A stretch of 64,000 bases of DNA from Hermatobates lingyangjiaoensis (lineage: Eukaryota > Arthropoda > Insecta > Hemiptera > Hermatobatidae). The notes under the pieces were generated by a model. That model was not told the origin of the DNA and did no database searches. It saw only the letters and a program-made list of their open reading frames with translations. How positions within the stretch are numbered: the stretch's first letter is position 1; every line of letters starts with the position of its first letter. Shown one piece after another: positions 1 to 12,297 of the stretch. Position numbers and translations under genes: made by a program. The stretch spans positions 11,941,001 through 12,005,000 of the forward strand of contig JAPFBL010000068.1 in assembly GCA_026182355.1 (NCBI GenBank). Direction: 5' to 3'.

Positions 1-1468
1 CATGACGGAAAAGTTACTTTATTTGCCAAAAACCGTTTTTTAAAAAACATTTTTTTCTCCTAAACTGATAATGCTACAGTTTTGAAATTTTGGCATTATC
101 TTGGAGGGTACAAATGGAACAAATGAAAAATATATTCAGAATTTTTAAAATATAGAGAAATATTTTTTTTTCAATAAACTGTAAAAATTTTGACTTATAA
201 TTTAATCTCAAAGCTTGTGAGAGCGATACAAGCCATTTCGTTTGACAGATCAAAATGAAACTATGCTTAAAAATAGAACATTATATGGAAAATGATTTCA
301 GATAATTTTTTTCAAAATTACATTCACGAAAGAGGCGTTAAAGTTTGATTTCTGTTTTTAGAAAATGTTTTTTTGACGCTAAAAGGCTCATTAAAAATAA
401 TGAAAATTTGACCAAAAATGAAACAAAAAATTAGCAATTCATAAAAAAATATTCATGAAGTTTCAATTACGGGAAAGAGCACTAAAACTATAAAAACTGT
501 TTCTTTATCCCAGACTAAGGGATCGCCTGCTATACTTGTTGAATTTTTGATATTTTTTTACAATGTTTACATTGATTTAGGATTTTTTTGAGCAAAAACC
601 ACTGAGATAAAATTAGACTATTCTGGTCTAATAGTTCATATTTATTATTTTCAAAAATTAGAAGCTCCCAGCTATAAATGATTTAAATTATATTGAATAG
701 CTGGCTTCGACTTTGAGTTGAGTATGTAAACTGCCTAATTACTAATATATTTTTTCTCAATATACATCATAGCAAGCTTATAACAGAGCACAACAGACAG
801 GAAAAAGATAACACTTGCTCAGAAGAAATTGGTATATATGATTTTTGATAAAGGGGAAGGAAAATGATTTTATTAAATATTAAGGAGCTATAAATTTTCC
901 TGTATAATAATTCTATAAAAGACCAAAAATGTTCAACATAATTCAAAATTGAAATCTTTTGTTTGAAGATTAATAAATGTAATTATCGTACATCCTTAAT
1001 TATAAATTATCATAAAACGACATTTTTTCTTCGATGTTTGTGATGTTTTTCAGAGAAAATTAGAGTATTTTCCTGTTTTAAATTTGAAAATTGCACTTAA
1101 ATATTCAATGAAGAAGGAGGTGAAGTAAACGATGTAAGAAATCCACTGGCTACTTGAACAAAGGCTATATTCTCTTGTAGGAGATTATTTCGTATCAAGA
1201 AATTTTCACGCTGCCTTTTCAAAAATGTTATTACTGCCGTAGTTATACTAATGAAATTATTTGCATCAGCTGTGTGATGTACAAAAATAAGCTTATATAT
1301 TGATAAGTCGATCAATCACTATCTGTAATACCTAAGGAATGAAAGACTAATAAACATCTCCCATTTAGATGTTTACATTATGCTTAAATGAGACATTATA
1401 TATTATATACCCAAGATGTTTGATATTAAATTTACTTATAGTAATGTTGAGTGTAGGACACTCCAGAT
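1..1468 (+). mobile_element. HINE-like interspersed repeat, 5'-truncated by window edge
   Basis: This copy of the ~1.64-kb family is cut by the window start, so the 5' end and microsatellite are missing. It begins in the block that reads 'gcCAAAAACCGTTTTTT' in other copies and runs to the 3' signature GAGTGTAGGacACTCCAGAT, here with a slightly degraded hairpin. The interior matches the full copies at 47,080-48,725 and 49,917-51,549. The antisense small ORF at 1,097-1,315 is open. Assignment to the Helentron-derived (HINE) class is inferred from the family's terminal structure. Confidence 0.75.
1097..1315 (-). CDS. Recurring small ORF antisense to the HINE-like repeat (72 codons)
   Basis: I do not recognise this protein. 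The ORF lies antisense in the 3' part of the repeat. It starts at ATG and encodes a peptide with the blocks ISITTAVITFLK and FLIRNNLLQEN, followed by a short Ser/Pro-rich tail. Equivalent peptides are open in divergent copies at 25,355-25,549, 40,689-40,850 and 52,585-52,779, but the region has a stop in the abundant younger copies (for example 18.7-20.3 kb and 48.5 kb). No signal peptide or known domain is visible. It could be a remnant of a larger element-encoded protein, or it could be open by chance because the copies share ancestry. Confidence 0.3.
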   Translation of the reverse strand: MIDLSIYKLIFVHHTADANNFISITTAVITFLKRQRENFLIRNNLLQENIAFVQVASGFLTSFTSPPSSLNI

Positions 1469-3146
1469 TTTATCTTAATTCCAAGGAAAACTATTTTCGA
1501 TAAGTTGAAGTATTATTTGATTTAATTAGCTACACAATGGACTATGATGAGTTAAATAATAAAGAAATAATTAGTGCATTAATTTACACTCGAGTATGAA
1601 ATTATAGTGGCTCAACTAAATTCTGGTAAAATGGATAATAATGAAGCATAATTGCCCTTCCAGATATTGTATTCAATATTATGAAATTCAAGAGGTAGAT
1701 GTTAAGGATGTATAGGATCTACAAATGCAGTAAGAGAAGGTTGGAGTTATTTGTTATGTTATTTGATAATATAATATCAAATTCAATATTTCTATTAACG
1801 TATTTATTTTTACACTTTTGTGACTATTTATAAAAAATTAAAAGGATACCTCATAATACAGAGTTTATCAAATTAAATACTTAATGAGTATATCAAATGA
1901 AAATCAATACCTATAGTAACTTATTTATATTTGACATTATTAGGATCACTTATAATAAAAAAAAGGAAATTTTATAATATGGATTTTATATATTCAACAA
2001 AGCTAGTAAAGCCAAGTTATTCTTATCAAAGTCTAAAATGGATTAGAAATGATTTCTAAAACGTTGAATGGAATTCAATTCAGGCTCATAGATCTGCATT
2101 TAGTGTATAAATAATAGCTATCCAGCCAGAATATAGTTAGTCCCTTCATTTCCCGCCAACGTTACACAATGCGCATGTCTTTTATATCGTATGATTATTT
2201 CAACCAATCATAGCTCTCATTTTTCCAAGTCCTTTCATTTCTAATAGCGTCACTTTTATTTGTAATAGTTTTAAATGAATTCAAATGTGCTGTGATTGAA
2301 AAATTTAGTTTAATACATCTGTTTTCAATTAGTTTTTACGTTAATTGAATGACAATGCAAGAATACGGAAGATATTGATCATAGTTACGGTCAGTGGAAA
2401 CATTATATTAATTTTCTTTTTTATATTACGAGTTGGATTGATATTTCTTTAGAATTTTCACTTTTATATATAGTAATATATTATTAGTAATGGTATATTT
2501 GGTCACCAGTATATTACACCTCACCAGGGAAATAGAATATTTAATATAATTACCACCGTATATATCATGCAAAAAATCACGTTTTAATCGTTTTCAAGGC
2601 TCAGGGAACTTATTAACTGAATCAAAATGGTTTTTTCTATAACAATATTCAAAAAGCGTGTTTTAGTATCATTGAAAACAGTTATTTAGTGTATTAGTTG
2701 TACCTATTTTCCAAACTCGTAAGTAATTTTGGATCTTAAACAATGTTACTCTCATATTTTTTTTCTCTTATGCTGTATTGTTACATTTAAATTTATTTAG
2801 TTCTAAAATATTATTTTATTTTGCCTAATCTATATTTTATTAAAAAATCCTTCTAACAGTGATTCAATTATTTTACTATATTGTTTTACTATATGCGTAC
2901 TATTATTACGATTTTTATTGTACTATTGTAGTTACTCCTATTTTATTTGTTCATAGTATTATTTGTATTGTATACCATGCTCTTAGTGTGAATAGATTTT
3001 AGTCAGTGACTATCAATAAATAAATAACACAACAAATACCTCATGACTGGTGAATATAAATTGCTCAATTAGATGTAAAAATATATTTTACGTACTAACT
3101 ACAACTTTATAAGATTAATTTAAATTAATCCTAGTTTCATTTTAAA
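1469..3146. other. AT-rich intergenic DNA, no gene recognised
   Basis: I found no coding region, tandem array or known element. The only compositional change is a slightly GC-richer patch at about 2,135-2,235. It contains TTCCCGCC, TGCGCATG and AACCAATCA strings that resemble E2F, NRF1 and CCAAT-box promoter motifs, but no gene follows it. Confidence 0.5.
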
Positions 3147-3150
3147 TAAA

Positions 3151-3470
3151 GGGGTCAGATTAGTCCAGAGGAAACGTGTTCGCCTAAGGACTGTTAGAGC
3201 CGGGGTTCAGTGCCCACTCTGGCACTCGATTTATTTACGTGGAATGTGAAAAAAAAAATCTGATACATCGTCCCTGGGAGTGGGCGTTAATTGGTTGGTC
3301 CCGAGCCTATACTATGTCAAGTATATGTACGTTATAGGCCCCTACTCTAAATAACACACTTCAGTTAGGACTCCCATGTAGAATCATTGTGTAGTATCTC
3401 AAAGGGCCAAAGTTAGGCCTATGTCTGTTCTCTTGTGAGACTTCTACTGCAACATAACCTAATTTAAAAT
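3151..3470 (+). mobile_element. tRNA-derived SINE
   Basis: The first ~75 bp resemble a tRNA gene. An A-box-like TTAGTCCAGAGG starts about 10 bp in and is followed by a TTCGCCT anticodon-arm-like string. A B-box-like GGTTCAGTGCC lies at 3,204-3,214, with a complementary CACTCTGGCAC following. The paired arms are imperfect, so this is not a functional tRNA gene. It is followed by a GC-richer ~230-bp body of no tRNA similarity and then an AT-rich, internally repeated tail (TTTAAAATAATCC / TTTAAAATATTCC) at about 3,460-3,520. Head plus unrelated body plus simple tail is the standard layout of a Pol III-transcribed SINE. Confidence 0.6.
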
Positions 3471-3520
3471 AATCCAAGTTTAATTTAAAATATTCCAAGT
3501 CTAAATTAAAATAATTCATT

Positions 3521-6500
3521 TCAATATTGTTCAAATTTATTCATATTATATTATAATTTATACGTTTATATTTATATTTTATCAACTTGAAAATATATAT
3601 ATACTACATTAAAGTTCAAATAACTCTTTGATTATTATATTACTAAAATTAATTATATATTTTCTTCATTTTTTTAACTTATAATGTTTGATAAAAATTA
3701 AAAATGGAAATGTATTTATCTGACAATATTTATAAGCAAACGGGAGAACAAAAATCCTTTCTAAAACAATACTTGCCACAAGTAGAAGATTGCCACACAT
3801 AGACTGGTGATCTATGTTAGTGGTTAAATCAGTCATGTTGGAATCATAAACTATGTGTAAAATAAAGAAATTTGTAAAAAAAATTGACTGATGTTGACAA
3901 TAATTATTGCTTTTTTGGATTCGCTAGTATGTCTACGAGAAATATTGAGGATGTGTTGAATCCCAGGCACCTATTGTTCCAAAAACTTTTACTGTGGGAC
4001 TCAGACGAAATTTTTGACCGCATGAAATAGATATATTTAATCGATAAAGTTATAGCAAGAGATGTTTTTGTTTAGTTGAAGACACGAGTTAAGTGTAACG
4101 ATACTAGAGGCGCTTTCAGATCGCATGGTGAAGTGCGTGGCTCAAGTCAAGGGAGGTACCACAAACATAATGCCTCCACTCTATTGTGTTTAATATTTAA
4201 TGAACATTAGAAACAAATAATAGACTAGTTCGTTATTTTAGTTCCAGATAATAGAATAAACTATTATTCTATTCATTCTGTTCAAAGGGGAAATATGCAT
4301 CTAAGTGAGGGAGGTAGAGGCATAGTCTGCAGGAAATAAGGGTTTTTTAATGCTGGTAAGAGAGCTCTAATGTTGATAACAAAAGAAAGGTCATTTAGTC
4401 TTAGAATCACCTCAGTCAGGATTATAGAACTCAAGAACCAGGTGGCAATATATCTAACAGAGATAGGTAAATGTTTGGGAGTCATTGCTAATAAACATCT
4501 GTCCGATGTGGTATGTATGCATGTGAACCTTGCAAAACAGGTGAATACAGCTGAACCTACTTTGGTTTAATCGATCAAAACTGTCGGTCAGGACATAAGT
4601 AGGACCAGAGAAGTCACTGCTACGACTCTTGTGCACCTACGACTTGATAGCTTTAATGTATGCCGCAGAAAGTAATACACTTATAAAATCATTATACTTA
4701 TAAGACTCATAAGATGCTTATGATAGTCTTCGAGAACACAAAGTACCTACGTACCTAAAAATACACAAAGTACACTGTCCTAAAGTGTGCTTCCTATTCC
4801 AACTTACCTGATGTTCAGTGGCAAGTAAAGCAGTAACCATCAAACCTCGCTCATCGCCTAAAGGAACTGAGCAAATGAAAGTTATAGCTTAGCATTTTTA
4901 GACTGTTCAAATTTATACTCAAAGCTTATATGACTGAGGTAGTAAATAGTAATTAGGTCAAATATATTAATTTAGTATTATGTGTATAAAATACATAAGG
5001 TTAAATAAGTTTACTTTTTGATTTAGGAACATTTTTAAGACCACGAGACCAGCTAATGTAAGACTGAAAGATCATTTTCACTGTAGACGTTCATGCTAGG
5101 CCCTCCCGAGGTCATAGTTTGAAACCAGTACATATATGTAGTTAACAAAGTTAATTGATTAACATTGAAAAGAATACCCGTAAATTATAATTAAGTAAAA
5201 CATTTTATATATTTCCAACTTCATTATATGCATTCTAAACAGATTATGTTTATAAAAATTATATTCTGAGAAAGTCGTAAACTATTCATTTAACTTTAGC
5301 AGTAATTGTTTTAAGTTAGCTAAAACTGTTTCGTTTTTTTTTTCTATTTAATAGAAGAAGGATTTGCTTTTTTTAGAAACTGACTTAAATAAATGAAGTT
5401 TTTGCAGAATAATCTTCGTTGCAGTGTTTGAAAACTCTCAAGCTTTTTAGAGAAGCACTTAGAAGGTCTGGTCTTTTTTTCAGTTTGTGGAAGACTTTTT
5501 CTTTGTCTATTTATTTTGGGTTTAAGTCGAGCATATTTAACTTGCTGACTGTGCCGCCCTTCAAATAAGTAGAATACCTATGAAGTTTCTGTTTTTTCTT
5601 ATTTTACATGAAAATAAATACAAAGATACTGGAATATTTAAGTTGGCATTTCACTCATTAGACGAAGGCTTAACATTTGTATCCAGTATCTGATAAACAG
5701 GTTTAGTAAATATGAATTGTAATTTATTTTGGATATTTGATCACAGTTTTTCATTTAAACATGAAAATATTATTCTCTCTCTTTTTTGAAGTATTAAAAA
5801 TTTTGATCTAACTAAAAAAAAATAATCATTTTTATTAGTCAAATATTCGGATATATTCACTATAACACTCCTTTCTCACAATTGTTTGTTTCCATATTTT
5901 TGTATATTTTCAAGTATTGTTTTAATATTTTTTATCAACTTATTGGTTTGAAGTTTTGTATAAACCTAAGAAAATTCAAATCGGTTCAAACTATTAAAAT
6001 AATTTGCATTTAAGTCAATTTAATTAAAATATTTGAAAATTAATGCAAAATAGTAAGTGAATGATATAATTTAGGAAATAGAATTCCATTTGCACTTTAT
6101 ATTTATTTTATAAACTGTTTTAGATTTGGCATGCATCATAGTTATAACTTTTGAATAGCTTAACTGAATTACCTGAATATTTTCTTATTAGAGAATAAAG
6201 ATAAGAAAGATGACTTCAATTTCTCAAATCATCAATTTTTTTGAAGCAATACATTTCTGTCTTCGTTTTGGCCATGCTCAGGATGCCAACCTCGCAGAAA
6301 AACTGTACAAACGTCAACTTATTTCCAAATTTTACTTGAATTTATAACTGGTAACAACACATGTCAAATAACAACTGAATTAAAAAAAATATCTTTCCTA
6401 ACTGTTAACGACACTTTTATCACTTTGATTAAATTATATATTAAAAACCATCTACAACCGTAAGAATATTGGTATTCTTTACTACAAACCTTCATTTAAT

Positions 6501-6938
6501 GACGAACTAATCCGCAAAAGTGAAGAAAACTATCTCTAAAAATTTAATCCCTTCATACCCCCTCTAAACTGCTCCTTTAAATAGTGAACTATAAAGATCA
6601 GATGACTTTGAGAAATTCTTCAAGTCAACATTTGAAGGTTTACATTGAGTGTATCTGTATATTAAACACTGATCTGTATTCATAGAGTAATTTGCATATT
6701 CGATTATATACCATTTGCTCATCGCACAATTCATTCCTAACTTACGCCTTGGAAATGGTTAATATCATTAATATGGTAAGTAATTTTATGTAAAGCTGAA
6801 TATCGTCAATAATGCCTTTCAGTAATAAATTCAAAAAAAATGCGCACATAATTTGAATTTTTTTGGATAACAACAATAAATATTAAAAAAAAACGAGTTG
6901 TGATAAAGATGGATTATTCGTTTCAATAACACGGAAAA
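3521..6938. other. AT-rich intergenic DNA with possible SINE scrap
   Basis: There is no convincing gene. At 5,038-5,130 a short GC-richer stretch has a B-box-like AGTTTGAAACC and could be a decayed tRNA-derived fragment. The other short ORFs here (4,282-4,636) overlap each other in several frames and look like chance. Confidence 0.4.
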
Positions 6939-7573
6939 ATCTGGAGTGGGCTACCTTCAACTTTACTGTAAGTAAACATAATATCAAACTTCTTGCCAAC
7001 TTGAAGAATTAGCTTATCAAGTTATGAACAACTCTTATGAGAGTTCACTCCTTATACTTTAATAGTGCCTAAAGATAATATGATTGATAAACAAAAAACA
7101 ATTTACAACTGATATTAAGTTTTGTTCAATGGTGCAACCTATGGATTGATCGGAGCATTTTGTTAGACGAATCCATCATAGCATCAAAATCATTAATATA
7201 AAATTTGTTGCTTCCATGATAATTCTGAAATTTTAAGACTTTAGTGTTAGTAGTTTAGGAAAAAAAATGTCTAAGAAAACATTTTGGTAAAAAAAAGTAA
7301 CTTTCCCAAGAGACATAATTACTGCCAAACAATAGAGCACATTTACACCATGAGGCCATTTATACCATTTTTGGGTGAAATATTTATTTGATCTATCAGA
7401 AATTGGGATCTGCAGAGTCCCACAAAATTTACATACACACCCACTCACATATTCGCCCTCACATACACACACAGACACCATCGAAAAAACGTCATTAACC
7501 TCAAAATATGTAAATCTGTCAAAATCTCGGAATGAAAATTTTTCGTTATCACTATACTTTACTTATAGCAAAG
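6939..7573 (-). mobile_element. HINE-like repeat, internally deleted, type-B interior
   Basis: On the minus strand the copy begins with the family 5' end (CTTTGCTATAAGTAAAG at 7,557-7,573), passes through the Gln/CA-rich microsatellite position near 7,430-7,480 and the 'aaaatgGcCTCATGGTGTAAATGTGC' region, and ends with the 3' hairpin and CCAGAT at 6,939. The interior at about 7,135-7,200 carries the GACGAATCCATCATA block that defines interior type B, shared with copies at 14.5-15.8 and 55.2-56.8 kb. Its length is well below 1.64 kb, so much of the middle is missing. Confidence 0.7.
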
Positions 7574-8107
7574 AAAAAATAAAGTTCCTATTTAAGGTAC
7601 TAAAAGAAATGGTGTCAAAGTCTAAGAAATAAATATAGACCTAATGCCCTTGAAAACTTAGTATATGATTTGGAAAATAGGTAAAAAAAGAATCTATTTA
7701 CATTAAAAAAATACCACGTTGAGTCAGATTGCGATTCCGTCATAAGAAAAGAAAATGGTTTGAACTAAATTTAGAAATATTCTTTTCAGAGGAAAATATT
7801 TCTTTTCATATGATTGAATTTAGAGTTAAATGGCTAGTGATTTTAAATATTGTTTTATTGGCACGATATACTTCTGAAAAACTTATTAGTGCTAATACAG
7901 GGATCTCCATGTACTGACAAAGACATGAAATGAATCCAATAATTTTCAGTTAGCGTTTGTTTTGAAACCCTAATATAATAGTAAATTTGAGATTCTCAGT
8001 AACAGTTAGAAATATATGTGCTCCAATTTTACTGAAGATAGAATAGCAGTTTAATCAAATAGAGTTTTCAATAAAACAGAATGATGAATGCTGTTAGGAA
8101 TAACGGG
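7574..8107. other. AT-rich intergenic DNA, nothing recognised
   Basis: Short ORFs occur at 7,729-7,917, but they have no recognisable domain and match the base composition of the surroundings. Nothing else is visible. Confidence 0.4.
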
Positions 8108-8215
8108 ATGAAGTGTGGCCGTGTGGTGAGAGGCTGCTTATTGGTAATCGAATGCACTCTACAGCCATAACCTACTTCACAGTCGATTATAGCCTAACTT
8201 CAACACTTCCGCAAT
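8108..8215 (+). mobile_element. Degenerate tRNA(Ser/Leu)-like SINE head
   Basis: The string GTGTGGCCGTGTGGTGAGAG resembles the 5' acceptor/D-arm and A box of class II (Ser/Leu) tRNAs. No good B box follows, so this is at most a decayed fragment of a tRNA-derived SINE. It is GC-richer than its flanks. Confidence 0.35.
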
Positions 8216-8363
8216 AAGTCTCCAGCTCATCTTTAATTTCATTTTAAATTTCTTCATTAAAAGTAATCACATAATATAACCTATTTTAGTAATATTATGC
8301 AATTATAATACCTGTACTCCGTCAAAAACCATCAAACAATCATTCATTACCATAAGTTTTATT

Positions 8364-8480
8364 ACTTTGCTTTAAGTAAAGTATAGTGATGGTGAAAAAA
8401 TAATTCGATTTGAAGATTTTAACGGAATTACATGTCTGAAGTCCCCAAAGTTGTTTTATGAAGTTTTTTTGTTGATATCT

Positions 8481-8520
<40 letters not shown>

Positions 8521-8540
8521 AGTGAGTGTGTTTTTTCCCC
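8364..8540 (+). mobile_element. HINE-like repeat, 5' segment up to the (GT)n
   Basis: The copy starts with the family 5' palindrome (ACTTTGCTTTAAGTAAAG) and continues through GTGATGGTGAAAAAAT and the ACGGAATTACATG block to a (GT)18 tract at 8,482-8,517. The rest of the element resumes at about 8,817 in the same orientation, so about 275 bp of unrelated sequence splits this insertion at its microsatellite. Confidence 0.65.
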
Positions 8541-8816
8541 ACGGGCAGTACCGGTGTCATGGGGGAATTTATTAAATAACAGCATGTTCCACAAATTGTA
8601 CTACATGCTATTTACTTCTTATGGCTATCCAGACTTACTTTTAAGCTTTATTCTAAGATTTATAAATTTGTAAATTTAAATGATTATTTACATATTCTCC
8701 AGTGTCAGGTGCACAATATTCAAATGTCTAATTACATTATGTATGTTACCTTAGAGAATTTACCTACGCTACATTTATTGTTTTACTTCATATAACTATA
8801 TTATTATTTCAATTTT

Positions 8817-9330
8817 GTGTGTGTGTGAGTGAATGCGTGTATGTGTGACTGTGTGTCAGAGAGAGAGAGGGTGAGAGAGACTGTGTTAGTGTGTGTGCAA
8901 GGTGGGTGAGTGTATATCCAAAGATTGTAACACGCTACGGTCCAGAATATTTCATGGATCAAATATATATTTCATGCAAAAATGGGCCTCATAGTGTAGA
9001 TGTACTGCATAGTTTGGGAACAATTATGCAAGATGGGAAAACTATTTTTGTTTTGCCAAAAACCTGTTTTTAGATAACATTTTTGTTCTCCTAAACTACT
9101 ATTTCTAGAGTCTTAAAATTTTGGCATTATCTTTGAGGTTAAAACAAATATGAATATATATTGCTAAGTGGATCAATCACTATCTATACTAATTCCTGAA
9201 ATGAAAGACTGAGAAACATCTTCCATTTAGACATTCATATTATACCTAAATGGGGCATTATGTGTTATATAACCAAGAAGTGCGATATTATGTTTACTTA
9301 TTTTAAAGTTGAGTGTAGGCCACTACATAT
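8817..9330 (+). mobile_element. HINE-like repeat, remainder after split
   Basis: It resumes in a GT-rich tract and contains the conserved block around CACGCTACGGTCCAGAAT and the TTTTGCCAAAAACC block. It then jumps directly to the 3' quarter (GATCAATCACTATCT), so the middle is deleted. It ends at the 3' hairpin GAGTGTAGGCCACT. It is the probable continuation of the segment at 8,364-8,540. Confidence 0.65.
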
Positions 9331-10017
9331 TTTTTTTCAAATATGTCTTCTTAAATCTATCGTGCAAGAAATTAATTTTTTTATATTAAGATATTTTTTT
9401 AGGTTAAATCACATCTTTTTATATTGGGTAAATATACTTAATTCTGTCATAACTAAGTGAAATATAACCTACAAGGTGTTTATATTTCTTGCCTGTTTCT
9501 TTATGATTTGATGTCTTACTTCTATGGTATTTTATGCTTTTAAATTTTCCTTCCTTCCTTATACTTCCTTTTTCATATCCTCTTTTTAATAATTTCTATT
9601 GGCTTGTTAGCAGTGCACTTCTCCTGCAACTGATTTCAAAATCATGTTTGATAACCAGTTTATTCACACCATACAAATGAAGGTTTGTCCATTAATGTTT
9701 ACCTTAGAAATTTATAACCATGAAATCTAATTATATATTTAAATCTAATTAATGAGCTGAAATGGGGTATAACACTTAATGATAACACAATTTCCTATTT
9801 AATATCTTTTTCCTATGTTTTAAACAATTTATTTCAATTACTCTAGTGATAGAATCGTTTATTATTGTTTTACAAATTGATAATAAGTCTACATTATGGG
9901 TATAGTTAGTCACGAAATTATTAATACTAACAGAAATACCCGGTATTAGTCAGGAATAAGAAAGGACGGAGTAGTTGTGAAATATATTGTTTTGTAAATA
10001 AGAATAATGTTTATATT
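9331..10017. other. AT-rich intergenic DNA, nothing recognised
   Basis: No coding or repeat structure is seen, apart from a short CCTTCCTTCCTT-type pyrimidine tract near 9,547. Confidence 0.4.
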
Positions 10018-10470
10018 TCAATCATAAGATACTGAACTATTATAAAGACAAACAATATTTGTTTCGTTTAGCTGAAGTAGCAGTGAGTTGATATTTCCAA
10101 TAGTAACGTTTTTTGATGCTAAGATAGTTCTTTCATATATGCAATTTTGTACATGAATGTTTTGAGTTATGTTTGAGAATAATTTATTCTTTAATTCTTC
10201 ATCCGTTACCACAAGTGTTGAGAGTGGGCTCATTTTCATAGTACTGTCTTCATCAGGTACCCTTCCATCACCCACCCAGTTGAACAAGTCTTTGAGCAAA
10301 TATATTAGCAGTCTCATCTACTTGGAGACAGGGTCTCATGTTAGTTGAAAGGCTTTATTTTTTCACATGATTCCACAGGTAAGATGACTGAAGGCTTGCT
10401 TTTATCAAATGAGATCGAGTTCATCTTGGGATAACTGGCAATGGACATATCTGCCTAATTATGATGACTT
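10018..10470 (-). pseudogene. Helitron PIF1-like helicase fragment (broken)
   Basis: Read on the minus strand, three frame pieces join into the C-terminal part of the PIF1-family helicase domain of a Helitron RepHel protein, which drives rolling-circle transposition. The order is CPLPVIPR (followed by a TGA), LIKASLQSSYLWNHVKK (followed by a TAA), STNMRPCLQVDETANIFAQ, then after a frameshift WVGDGRVPDEDST and YERTILASKNVTIGNINSLL. These match the usual family order: the LPVIPRG.R region, SYLW, the L.tNMRv motif, the GDGk.p linker, and the conserved 'R.ILapkN..v..iN' segment. The relic has at least two stop codons and one frameshift. The last piece is a 99-codon ORF. No Rep/HUH domain is visible nearby, so this is an isolated dead fragment. 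Confidence 0.7.
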
Positions 10471-11203
10471 TGATTTGTAGCTGTAGTTTAATCACAGCAA
10501 TTAGATATACCCAGTTATCTAATTGATACAGCTCATTAGTGGATATTAAATAAGACGTACAGACAGATGATCAGACAGATACTGTACAAGAAGACGTTTC
10601 TTTTATATTATAGTATAGGTTGCTTTAACAGTTCAAAAATTCTTACATTTTTGGCAAATATGAAAAATTGCATTTGTTTCACAATGTAGATCTCTAGTAA
10701 AAATACAAAACTATTATATATATGAATAGTTGCAATATCTAGCAATTAACTGATCAAGAGAAAAAATGTTTAACGTATGTACCATGCTGATAAAAATATT
10801 TCACTCAATTTATAAACATAATACATTTAAATATGTAAATAGTATCTAATGTATTATATAATTAAATGAAAATAATTGAACGTAGGTAATACATTTTTTT
10901 CTCCAGTTTACAGTTTTCTACTAATTTTAGTTAATAAATACACTCAATTACTGGGAAACAGTAGCCTTCACAGACTTTCCTTTATTCATCCTTATCATGC
11001 CGGAAAATTGTAATCTATGATCTTTATTTCACTCCTGCCTTTAACTTATTATTTTATTAAGGTATTATTAATGATAGTTAAATTTATCTATTTTGGTTTG
11101 CTTCGATACATTAACAGACTCCGTTCATTGAATACAAAAATAAAATGAATTATAAACAAGTTAACTGTATAACTGGTATTGTATTGTATCTGTATCTGTA
11201 CAA

Positions 11204-11208
<5 letters not shown>
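10471..11208. other. AT-rich intergenic DNA, nothing recognised
   Basis: Nothing is recognised between the Helitron relic and the (TA)n tract. The region has the low GC content of the bulk sequence. Confidence 0.4.
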
Positions 11209-11249
<41 letters not shown>

Positions 11250-11451
11250 ACTCTATGTGAGTTGTAGATTGTTTTGGTAAATGTATTATAGTTTTTACTC
11301 TAATTTTAGCCCTGAAGATGATGTACAAATACATCGAAACGTCGGCCTAGAAAGGAGTTTATTTTCTTTTATTTTACCTAGCCCTCAATAACAAAACATA
11401 GAATATATATATATATATATATATATACGTATCTGTATATATATATATATA
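11209..11451 (+). mobile_element. Small PLE-tail-like element inserted in (TA)n
   Basis: A ~155-bp insert (11,248-11,402) lies between two (TA)n tracts (11,209-11,247 and 11,403-11,428, with more TA to 11,451). It contains the core CTGAAGA (11,312) - perfect 6-bp hairpin GATGTA/TACATC - GAAACG, enclosed by the arms TAGCC and GGCCTA. The same architecture occurs at the 3' end of the PLE at 59-63.6 kb. The start of the insert, CAACTctatgtgAGTTG, is also a hairpin. Mobile-element status is inferred from this structure and the microsatellite flanks. Confidence 0.5.
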
Positions 11452-12297
11452 CAACAGTGTCGTGTAGAATAAGTCATGATGGCTACACAGTAAATGGAGT
11501 AAAATGAACTGCAATGTCCCTCGTGAAGAAGAGGTGAAGTCGGTGAATTATTTTTACTATACTAATGTTGGATACTTACATGTAGAGAGACTTCAAAGGT
11601 CTTCACTATGCCTGACAGGTTTTAGATTTATATTCAAAATACATCCATATTCAAATGTAATTAGATAAAATTTTTAGTTCTTAAGCTAAATTTTAATTTT
11701 TCTAATTTCATATTAGTTCCCTTATGTTGTTTGTGTGTATAAGTTGGTAAATATTCAGGTGTGACTGTGAATGGAATCTCATGATGCACATCGCACTCAT
11801 GGATAAAACATACATGCGTAATTACAATTCAAAATATATCCTCCCTTGTAGGAAACTGAGAAGATCCTTAAAGAAATATCATGTCAACTTGGACTCCATG
11901 TTTATTCTTTTGTTGACAAATTTAACAACTTTAATTAGTTTATGGGTCTTCTAAATTCAAAAGAGTAAACACTAAAGTTTCATTTATCACTATCTTCATC
12001 ATTTGGATTTAATTTTCCTATTCCCGTAGAAGCTAAAACCATCGTTAATCTACTTTCTTTGTAATTAACTAATTCATTCGTAATTGCCAAATCTAATTGG
12101 AATAAAACTTTGGAATGTCCCCGTGATGTAGGTTTTTAATCTCCTTCAAAACAATTTGCTAAGAAGCTAATTGACTAAAAGTGATTTTATATTTGACAAA
12201 TAAATTTCGTTCATTACAAATGTCAAAACATATTGGCATTTAATACTTTTTTTCTTTCTAAGGTAGTGCAATCAGTTATTATGTGGTATTTACTCAT
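11452..12297. other. AT-rich intergenic DNA, nothing recognised
   Basis: No gene or repeat is recognised. Confidence 0.4.

Noticed and set aside
2135..2235. Promoter-like cluster (E2F-, NRF1- and CCAAT-like strings)
   Set aside because: Short motifs are expected by chance and no exon or transcript start is visible downstream.
7233..7632. Overlapping ORFs of 82 and 85 codons on both strands
   Set aside because: They lie within a diverged HINE-like copy and follow its microsatellite; both strands are open because of base composition.
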